From Acidobacteriota bacterium (GTDB lineage Bacteria > Acidobacteriota > Vicinamibacteria > Vicinamibacterales > CAVVIG01): a stretch of DNA of 11,833 nt. The notes beneath the pieces were generated by a model that was not told where the DNA came from, searched no databases, and saw only the letters and a list, made by a program, of their open reading frames with translations. Positions 6,725-11,833 of the stretch are shown piece after piece. The translations under genes and the position numbers were made by a program. The stretch covers positions 1 through 11,833 of the forward strand of contig QHWF01000683.1 in assembly GCA_003222455.1 (NCBI GenBank), in the 5' to 3' direction. Position 1 is the stretch's first letter. Each line of letters starts with the position of its first letter.

Positions 6725-7489
6725 GTGATATTTCACAAATTCTGGTCGGCATTCGTCGCGCAGATCAACAAGGTGGCGAACCTGTTCTGGGAGGCCGATC
6801 CCATCGCCCAGATGCGGTACGAATACGATCGCGCGGTCGAACAGCTCAAGGAAGGCCGCACCGGACTGGAACAGTACCGCGGACTCGTCGAGCGCGTCAC
6901 CCGTCAGGCGTCAGCCAACCGCTCGCACGTGCAGAAGCTCGAAGCCGAGACCAAGGCGTACCTCAAGGCGGGCGATCGGACGACGGCGGCGAAATTCGCG
7001 CTGGAGCTGCAGAAAGCCAAAGAGGAGCTCGGGGCGAACGAGCAGCAGCTGCTGATGCACGAAACCGCGTACGGCAACAGCCTGAAAAAAATCCAGCACG
7101 CGAACGAAAAGCTGATCGAGCTGCGCGAGCGCATCCAGAAGTACGACGCCGAATTGAAGATGAGCGCCGCCGAAGCCGAGATCGCGAAGCTCTCGGAGAC
7201 CTTCGACGTGAGCCTGACGACCGATTTCGGGGAGATCGAAAGCGTCATCCAGCAGCGAATCGATCAGAACCGCGGCAAGGTGCGCGTGGCCGCCGATCTG
7301 TCGAAGAAAGGCATCGCCGAGATCGAGGCCGAAGATCGCATGCGCAACGAGATGGCCGAGCAGGCGCTGCAGAACTTCGAAGTCGAGCTCGGGCTGAAGT
7401 CGCCGGAGACGACGCCGGTGACGCAAACCGCAAAAGATCTTGGACCCGCAACCAACTCTCAAGTCTCAACGCTCAAGTCTCAAGAATGA
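6725..7489 (+). CDS. pspA: PspA/IM30 family coiled-coil membrane-remodelling protein
   Basis: The product is 254 aa from a GTG with a strong AAGGAG site. The N-terminal segment (1-23, FHKFWSAFVAQINKVANLFW) is an amphipathic helix like those that bind stressed membranes, followed by the family-typical DP (25-26). Residues about 30-155 form a long charged, Glu/Lys/Gln-rich coiled coil, and a second helical block spans about 165-223. PspA/IM30/Vipp1 proteins form ESCRT-III-like assemblies that protect the inner membrane. No PspF, PspB or PspC gene is seen nearby, so its regulation differs from the enterobacterial system. The last residues (TNSQVSTLKSQE) are encoded by a heptamer repeat that forms the left arm of an intergenic hairpin, so the tail is probably a by-product of the repeat. 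It lies between the vWA lipoprotein and SBP-OmpA genes. Confidence 0.85.
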   Translation: MIFHKFWSAFVAQINKVANLFWEADPIAQMRYEYDRAVEQLKEGRTGLEQYRGLVERVTRQASANRSHVQKLEAETKAYLKAGDRTTAAKFALELQKAKEELGANEQQLLMHETAYGNSLKKIQHANEKLIELRERIQKYDAELKMSAAEAEIAKLSETFDVSLTTDFGEIESVIQQRIDQNRGKVRVAADLSKKGIAEIEAEDRMRNEMAEQALQNFEVELGLKSPETTPVTQTAKDLGPATNSQVSTLKSQE

Positions 7490-7522
7490 ATCAAGGCGTG
7501 AGCCTTGAGCCTTGAGCCTTGA
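7456..7522 (+). repeat. Heptamer hairpin overlapping the end of the PspA-like gene
   Basis: Four CTCAA-ending heptamers (CTCTCAA, GTCTCAA, CGCTCAA, GTCTCAA) plus GAATGAA form the left arm. Three GCCTTGA heptamers (7502-7522) form the right arm. At the centre TCAAGGC (7491-7497) pairs perfectly with GCCTTGA (7502-7508) around a GTGA loop, a GNRA-type tetraloop in RNA. The left arm codes the tail of the PspA-like protein. The right edge runs into the ribosome binding site of the next gene through the palindrome CCTTGATCAAGG (7517-7528). Confidence 0.8.
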
Positions 7523-7524
7523 TC

Positions 7525-7529
7525 AAGGA
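7525..7529 (+). promoter_or_regulatory. Ribosome binding site for the SBP-OmpA gene, inside a palindrome
   Basis: AAGGA lies 7 nt before the ATG at 7537. It is the right half of CCTTGATCAAGG (7517-7528), so the site could be hidden by pairing with GCCTTGA units upstream. It supports ATG 7537 over the TTG at 7519. Confidence 0.65.
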
Positions 7530-7536
7530 TTCACCT

Positions 7537-9486
7537 ATGGCGAACGGACAGCCCAGACCGGTGTTTTACGTCGCAGTGCTGATCGTCGTGCTCGGCCTCG
7601 TCGGCCTCGCCGTCTGGCGCTATGGCGCCGTCGGACCGGGCCGGCAGGACGGCCGGATCTCCAACGAAGAATTGAAGCAGATGAAGGGCGGCGCCGAAGC
7701 GCCCGACAGTTCCGGCATCACGACGGTCAAGGAATACAAGTACGTCGCGGCGTCGAAGCTGCCCGAGGTGAAGGGCATCTCGAGTTACAAGCCGATGGCC
7801 GATCGGACCGTCCGCCTCGCGATCAACGTGTGGGCGGGCTGGGGCCCGATCATCTACGCCAACAACGGGTTCAAGCCGGGCAAGGCGTGGAAGACCCCCG
7901 GCGGCAAGGACTTCAAGATCGAGCTCGTGCTCATCGACGATCCCATCGCCATGCGCGACGCGTACGCCGCGGGCAATCTGCACGTCGGCTGGGCGACGCT
8001 CGACATGCTGCCCTTGTTCCTCGAAGGCCTGCGCAAGGATTCCCGCGTGATGCCGCGCGTCTATCAGCAGGTGGACTGGTCGAACGGCGGCGACGGGATC
8101 GTGGTGCGCGACACAATCAAAACGCTGGCCGATGTCCGCGGCAAGACGATCGTCCTCGCCCAGAACTCGCCGTCGCACTACTTCGTGCTGAACGCGTTGA
8201 TCAATGCCGGCGTCCAGCCGGCGGAGGTGGAATTCAAGTTCACGCAGGACGCGTTTCAGGCGGCGGCCGCGTTCAACGCCGACAAACGCCTGGCCGGCGT
8301 CGTGAGCTGGGCGCCGGACATCTACAACCTCGAGAAGGTGAAGGGCAACAAGATGCTCGTCACCACGTCCACGGCGAACAAGCTGATTGCCGACGTCTGG
8401 TTCGCCCGGGCCGACTTCGCCAAAGACAACCCCGACATCATGGAAGGGATTGCGCGCGGCGTCTTCGACGCCATGGAGGAGCTGAAGGCGCAGGACGCCA
8501 AACAGAAAGTCTCGCGCCTGATGGCTGCGGGCTATTCGATTCCCGAGAGCGACGCGCTCGGCATGCTGGGCGACGCGCATTCGACGAATTATGCGGAGAA
8601 CCGGGACTTCTTCCTCAATCAGAACAACCCGACCAATTTCGAACGCACCTGGACCACCGCCTACTTCCTGTACAAGAAGATCAACGCGGTCACCGAACAG
8701 ACGCCGTTCGATCAGGTGATGGATTTCAGCATCATCCAGAAGCTGGGATCCGAGGCGAAATACTCCAGTCAGAAGAACGAATACGACATCCGCTTCGCGC
8801 CGGCGAGCGCGGGGTCGGTGCAGGGCGAGAAGGACGAGATCCTCACCAAGACGGTGGTGATCCATTTCTTCCCCAATTCCTGGGACCTCACCAAGAAGAT
8901 CACGAGGGTCACCGAACAGACGCCGTTCGATCAGGTGATGGATTTCAGCATCATCCAGAAGCTGGGATCCGAGGCGAAATACTCCAGTCAGAAGAACGAA
9001 TACGACATCCGCTTCGCGCCGGCGAGCGCGGGGTCGGTGCAGGGCGAGAAGGACGAGATCCTCACCAAGACGGTGGTGATCCATTTCTTCCCCAATTCCT
9101 GGGACCTCACCAAGAAGATCACGAGGAACGCGAACGGCAAGGAGGTCGAGGAGCTCTACGATCCGAACGTCGCGTTCATCGTCGAAGAGGTCGGAAAGCT
9201 GGCCGGTCAGTTCGGAGCCGCGCGCATTGTCATCGAAGGGCACAGCGACGGGTCGATGCGCGGGCAGGTCCCGAAGAGCCTGGTGCAGGAGTTGTCGCTG
9301 AACCGGGCGAACTCCGTGAAGGAAGCGATCGTGCGGAAGTTCTCGTCGCTGCAACCCAATCAGTTCTCGACTGCCGGCCTGGGGTGGGATCGTCCGGCCG
9401 ATCCGTCAGATCCGGAGAACCACGCGAAGAACCGTCGCGTGGAAATCAAGGTGTACCCGGCGGAGGCGACGGCAGCGCCGCGTTAG
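7537..9486 (+). CDS. Membrane-anchored NitT/TauT-type solute-binding protein fused to an OmpA domain
   Basis: The product is 649 aa. A single membrane segment lies at about 9-27 (VFYVAVLIVVLGLVGLAVW) with no clear cleavage site, so the protein is probably held in the inner membrane facing the periplasm. Residues about 90-400 form a solute-binding domain of the nitrate/taurine/thiamine-precursor type: VRLAINVWAGWGPIIYAN (92-109), LIDDPIAMRDAYAAGNLHVG (132-151), and later VSWAPDIYNLEK. The C-terminus (about 508-645) is an OmpA/MotB peptidoglycan-binding domain with IEGHSDGS (566-573), LSLNRANSV (586-594) and NRRVEIKVY (632-640). A 73-residue segment is duplicated exactly (385-457 and 458-530), repeating the end of the SBP domain and the first OmpA strand. 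ABC permease and ATPase genes follow, so this is probably their binding protein. The ligand is unknown. A TTG start at 7519 is possible but lies in the repeat. Confidence 0.85.
   Translation: MANGQPRPVFYVAVLIVVLGLVGLAVWRYGAVGPGRQDGRISNEELKQMKGGAEAPDSSGITTVKEYKYVAASKLPEVKGISSYKPMADRTVRLAINVWAGWGPIIYANNGFKPGKAWKTPGGKDFKIELVLIDDPIAMRDAYAAGNLHVGWATLDMLPLFLEGLRKDSRVMPRVYQQVDWSNGGDGIVVRDTIKTLADVRGKTIVLAQNSPSHYFVLNALINAGVQPAEVEFKFTQDAFQAAAAFNADKRLAGVVSWAPDIYNLEKVKGNKMLVTTSTANKLIADVWFARADFAKDNPDIMEGIARGVFDAMEELKAQDAKQKVSRLMAAGYSIPESDALGMLGDAHSTNYAENRDFFLNQNNPTNFERTWTTAYFLYKKINAVTEQTPFDQVMDFSIIQKLGSEAKYSSQKNEYDIRFAPASAGSVQGEKDEILTKTVVIHFFPNSWDLTKKITRVTEQTPFDQVMDFSIIQKLGSEAKYSSQKNEYDIRFAPASAGSVQGEKDEILTKTVVIHFFPNSWDLTKKITRNANGKEVEELYDPNVAFIVEEVGKLAGQFGAARIVIEGHSDGSMRGQVPKSLVQELSLNRANSVKEAIVRKFSSLQPNQFSTAGLGWDRPADPSDPENHAKNRRVEIKVYPAEATAAPR
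8688..8906 (+). repeat. 219-bp perfect tandem duplication, first copy
   Basis: It is identical base for base to 8907-9125; identity extends one base further, to 8907/9126. The period of 219 nt is 73 codons, so the frame is kept. It encodes residues 385-457 of the SBP-OmpA protein, from VTEQTPFDQV to DLTKKITR. Confidence 0.97.
8907..9125 (+). repeat. 219-bp perfect tandem duplication, second copy
   Basis: Second copy, residues 458-530. This copy runs straight into the rest of the OmpA domain (NANGKEVEEL and on). By position, this copy's TKTVVIHFFPNSWDL would be the native first OmpA strand, and the first copy's SBP part would be native to the upstream domain. Confidence 0.97.
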
Positions 9487-9560
9487 GAGTGGGGCGGAGT
9501 CATGACAACCTATTACCGAGCACACGAACCTCAGCATCCTTGGCGGTTGCTACATTTTTT

Positions 9561-9642
9561 GCCACGAAGGCACGAAACCACGAAGAAAGCCCTTGCGTAC
9601 ATTCTTCGTGCGTGCTTCGTGTCTTCGTGACTTCGTGGTTGC
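9561..9642 (+). repeat. Octamer hairpin between the SBP-OmpA and permease genes
   Basis: The left arm has three units, GCCACGAA, GGCACGAA and ACCACGAA (9561-9584). The right arm has CTTCGTGT, CTTCGTGA and CTTCGTGG (9617-9640). AACCACGAAG and CTTCGTGGTT pair exactly. The element is flanked by T6 on the left and T5 on the right (9644-9648), so it could act as a partial terminator in either direction and lower expression of the transporter genes relative to the binding protein. No AGGAGCG leader is present. The rest of the 192-nt gap holds nothing I recognise. Confidence 0.8.
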
Positions 9643-9678
9643 ATTTTTGGTGGGTGCATTTCGTGCGCTAGACACCCG

Positions 9679-10506
9679 ATGCCGGCCGAGACGAAGTCGA
9701 AACCGTCGGTCCTGACGCTCCGCCTGTCGCCGCCTCCGTTGACCGGCCGCCTCCTTGGCGCGGGAGCCATGGGCGCGATTGTCCTCCTCTGGTGGCTCGC
9801 GACCAGTGGCCTCGGATCGGAGGACCGATTCATTTCTCCCGTCATCCTGCCCAGCCCCGCCGAAGTGATGAAGAGTTTTCCGACGCTGCTGCACGAGCGC
9901 GCACTGATGCAGAGCATCGCCGCCACCCTCAAACGCGTGCTGATCGGGTTCGGTCTTGCCGCGATCGTCGGCGTGCCGCTCGGCATCGTGGCGGGCTCGT
10001 GGCGCGTCGTGGAAGCCGCGGGGGCGCCGCTGGCGCTCTTCGGCCGCAATCTGCCGGTGGCGGCCCTGATTCCGCTCACCATCCTGTGGTTCGGCATCGA
10101 CGAGACGCAGAAGGTGATGTTCATCTTCATCGCCTGCGTGCCGTTCGTGTATTCAGATGCCGTTGGCGCGGTGGTCAACGTGCCGGACCGTTACGTCGAG
10201 ACGGCACAGACGCTTGGCGCCTCGCCATTCCAGATCGTGCGGAAGGTGCTCGTCGCCCTCGCGCTTCCCGACATCTACAACAGTCTGCGCCACCTGTTCG
10301 GGCTCGCGTTCGGCTATATCATGCTCGCCGAGTTGATCAACGCCCAGCACGGCCTGGGATATCTGCTGATGACCAGCCAGCGGCGCGGCCTGTCCGAGCA
10401 CATCATTCTCATCCTCCTAATCATCGGCTTGCTCGCGTACGGCATCGATCGGCTGCTGTTCTGGTTCCAGCGCGGGTTGTTTCCGCATCGGGTGGTCGAA
10501 GATTGA
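9679..10506 (+). CDS. ABC transporter permease, TauC/SsuC (NitT/TauT) type
   Basis: The product is 275 aa, typical length for the family. Probable membrane segments lie at about 25-44, 83-106, 118-138, 146-167, 204-221 and 242-264. The loop that docks the ATPase is ETAQTLGASPFQIVRKVLVA (174-193), a good EAA-type motif. FISPVILPSPAEVMKSF (51-67) before the transmembrane core is typical of taurine, sulfonate and nitrate permeases. It would form the membrane channel for the solute captured by the upstream SBP-OmpA protein and be powered by the downstream ATPase. The ATG lacks an obvious Shine-Dalgarno and follows the octamer hairpin by 36 nt. The repeat element D starts right after its TGA. The substrate cannot be inferred. 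Confidence 0.9.
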   Translation: MPAETKSKPSVLTLRLSPPPLTGRLLGAGAMGAIVLLWWLATSGLGSEDRFISPVILPSPAEVMKSFPTLLHERALMQSIAATLKRVLIGFGLAAIVGVPLGIVAGSWRVVEAAGAPLALFGRNLPVAALIPLTILWFGIDETQKVMFIFIACVPFVYSDAVGAVVNVPDRYVETAQTLGASPFQIVRKVLVALALPDIYNSLRHLFGLAFGYIMLAELINAQHGLGYLLMTSQRRGLSEHIILILLIIGLLAYGIDRLLFWFQRGLFPHRVVED

Positions 10507-10507
10507 C

Positions 10508-10715
10508 CATGAAGGACGCCAAGGACACAAAGGATACGAAGGACACAAAGGACCAAACGAGATGAAGACACCGAAGCGGCATGTGCTGATTTCTTGCTGT
10601 GCTCGGATCGTTTGAGCGTTTGACGCGATGAGACTGATGAAGTAAGACCGTGTTTCTCTGCGGCCTTCGCGGCCTTTGCGTTCCAAGGCGGCGTCGGTTC
10701 GTCGGAGACGCTCCG
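10508..10715 (-). repeat. Leader-plus-hairpin intergenic repeat, copy D (inverted, long loop)
   Basis: Read on the minus strand, it starts at 10715 with CGGAGCGTCTCCGACG. It continues to TTGGAACGCAAAGGCCGCG, closely matching copy B. The first arm ends near 10652. The second arm is 10510-10553, with TCCTTTGTG and related units on the minus strand. About 97 nt separate the arms, far more than the short loops of A, B and E; I recognise nothing in that insert. The element fills nearly all of the gap between the permease and ATPase genes. Confidence 0.7.
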
Positions 10716-10745
10716 AGTCAGCAAGCTCGGCCCCTGCGATTGCCG

Positions 10746-11497
10746 ATGACTGATGTCGTTCCCAACGTCGTTGACTTTCGCGCCGTCACGAAGCGCTTCG
10801 GCGCCGTGACCGTCATCCGCGACGTGACGTTCGCGGAAAGTCGACGGTCCTGCGCCTGATCGCCGGCCTGCGGCCGCACTATCCCGCCACGGAAGGGACG
10901 GTGCTCGTCGCCGACAAGCCGGTGGCGCGGCCGGGGTCGGATCGCAGTATGGTGTTTCAGGACTACACGTCGTTCGACAATCGAACCGTCGAGGACAACG
11001 TGGCGTTCGGCCTCGAGTGCCGTGGTATGCCGGCGCAGGAGCGCCGCGAGCGGGCGCGCCAGTGGATTGCCAAGGTGGGCCTCGACGTGAAGCGCGACGC
11101 GACGAAGTATCCGAACGAGCTGTCCGGCGGGATGCGGCAGCGCGTTGCGATTGCCCGCACGCTGATCCTGTCGCCGCGCATCATCCTCATGGACGAGCCG
11201 TTCGGCGCGCTGGATCCGACCACGCGGCTGCACATGCAGGAGCTGCTCGTCAATCTCTGGAAGGAGGCGCAGGCAACGGTATTCTTCGTCACGCACTCGA
11301 TCGAAGAGGCCGTCTATCTCGGCGATCGGGTGTACATCTTCTCGCCGGCGCCGGGGACGATCATCCGCGAGATGGTCATTCCGCCGCCGACGCTGCCGCC
11401 GAAGGACATGCTGCGCGAACGGACATTCGTCGATCGCGTGTCGGAAATTCGCGACGTGATGGACAAGCTGGCCACCTCCACGCGTGCGGGTGACTAG
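10746..11497 (+). pseudogene. ABC transporter ATPase (NitT/TauT type) with P-loop deletion and frameshift
   Basis: Two frames together look like one ATPase. The first starts at ATG 10746 (MTDVVPNVVDFRAVTKRFGA...VIRDVTF) and meets a stop at 10857-10859. The second picks up at GKSTVLRLIAGL (from 10835) and runs to the TAG at 11497. It carries the Q-loop (VFQDYTS, about 10952), signature LSGGMRQR (11120-11143), Walker B ILMDEP (11183-11200) and the switch His in FFVTHSIEEA (His codon 11294-11296). Between DVTF and GKST, family members have roughly 17 residues, including the first half of the P-loop (GPSGCGKS-like); here two bases remain. The span is 3n+2 nt long, so the net loss is 3k+1 nt, roughly 45-70. 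As read, the gene cannot make a working ATPase. It could be a real deletion or an assembly error. It is the ATPase partner of the permease at 9679. Confidence 0.85.
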
Positions 11498-11613
11498 AGG
11501 AGCGCATGCGACTGACCATGCCGCCGCACGGCACGACATTCAACGCAGAAACCGCAGAACTCGCAGAACAAGACTCGTCTCTCTGCGGGTTCCGCGGGTT
11601 CTGCGTTGATCGT
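11498..11613 (+). repeat. Leader-plus-hairpin intergenic repeat, copy E
   Basis: The leader AGGAGCGCATGCGACTGACC begins at the first base after the ATPase stop codon. The hairpin (11542-11607) is built of 9-nt units: CGCAGAAAC, CGCAGAACT and CGCAGAACA on the left; TCTGCGGGT, TCCGCGGGT and TCTGCGTT on the right. The right edge GTTGATCGT resembles the GTTCGATCGTGG of copies A and B. The unit sequence differs from A, B and D, but leader and layout agree. Confidence 0.7.
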
Positions 11614-11654
11614 CCTGGCTGGGGGATTGCCGGAGCGTTCCGTGGCGAGCGCAG

Positions 11655-11833
11655 ATGACGATGCCAGGGCGAAACGACTCCGCGAAGAATGCCTCTCGTG
11701 CGGCGGGGATCCCGGACTATCTCAAAGAGGCATTTCTATTCCGCTGGAACCTGCTGTTCTTTCTCGGAAGCACCGCGGCCGCTGCGCTTACACCGGTGTC
11801 CGGTATCCTCCTGCCGCTGGTCGCCGCGGGAGA
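11655..11833 (+). CDS. Start of a membrane protein, cut by the window end
   Basis: Open frame of 59 codons from ATG 11655 running off the window. It has a polar start (MTMPGRNDSAKNASRAAGIP), then DYLKEAFLFRWNLLFF, then a hydrophobic stretch (about 33-59, ending ILLPLVAAG) with one or two membrane segments. I do not recognise a named family. The Shine-Dalgarno is weak, and an ATG at 11661 is an equally possible start. It is co-directional with the ABC genes and 157 nt after the ATPase remnant, most of that gap being repeat copy E. It may be a further part of the same cluster; this is inference from position and membrane character only. Confidence 0.6.
   Translation, partial: MTMPGRNDSAKNASRAAGIPDYLKEAFLFRWNLLFFLGSTAAAALTPVSGILLPLVAAG

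Noticed and set aside
7531..9354. 607-codon open frame on the minus strand
   Set aside because: It lies fully antisense to the SBP-OmpA gene, and the translation shows no domain, only the biased composition expected from the opposite strand of high-GC coding DNA. It repeats a block simply because of the 219-bp duplication.
7512..9671. 719-codon plus-strand frame over the SBP-OmpA gene
   Set aside because: Out-of-frame shadow: Arg/Gly/Gln-rich, no motifs, running on through the hairpin after the true stop.
11641..11833. Alternative frame starting at GTG 11642
   Set aside because: Its translation is charged and Cys/Gly/Pro-rich with no membrane or domain pattern; the frame from 11655 gives a coherent membrane segment.

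Overview
The window is high-GC bacterial DNA that looks like Acidobacteriota, probably class Vicinamibacteria. This is an inference from the gene families present (secreted creatininase-like protein, CXXCH toroid protein, SBP-OmpA fusion) and from the many small hairpin repeats between genes. No 16S or other marker gene is present. No tRNA, rRNA, CRISPR array, transposase or integrase was seen.

Left part (1-2058): an unrecognised 184-residue protein on the plus strand, then a secreted creatininase-family protein on the minus strand. The creatininase gene is bracketed by two same-orientation copies of one repeat element: a leader of about 40 nt followed by an imperfect hairpin.

Middle-left part (2031-4978, minus strand): a tightly coupled set reading leftward. 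It consists of a CDP-paratose/tyvelose 2-epimerase-like SDR protein, a GT2 glycosyltransferase and an exported CXXCH alpha/alpha-toroid protein. Both junctions are 4-nt stop/start overlaps (GTGA and ATGA). The last gene carries a frameshift. Twelve in-phase heptamers fill most of the divergent intergenic region at 5001-5084.

Right part (5097-11833, plus strand): a long co-directional cluster. In order it holds a polyphosphate kinase 2, a lipoprotein with a von Willebrand A domain, a PspA/IM30-family coiled-coil protein, a membrane-anchored protein joining a NitT/TauT-type solute-binding domain to a C-terminal OmpA peptidoglycan-binding domain, an ABC permease, its ABC ATPase, and the start of a further membrane protein that runs off the window. 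My reading is that these form one envelope-linked ABC system: a binding protein fixed to both inner membrane and peptidoglycan feeds a TauC/SsuC-type permease, with PspA and a vWA lipoprotein as membrane-stress or assembly partners. This is the best candidate here for a poorly described system; its substrate and function cannot be read from the sequence.

Two structural oddities sit inside that cluster. The SBP-OmpA gene contains a perfect, in-frame 219-bp tandem duplication. The ATPase gene has lost most of its P-loop region together with its reading frame. They could be real recent mutations or assembly errors, and the raw reads would decide. Nearly every wider gap in the window holds a hairpin built from short tandem units of 7, 8 or 9 nt; four of the hairpins share a common leader sequence.
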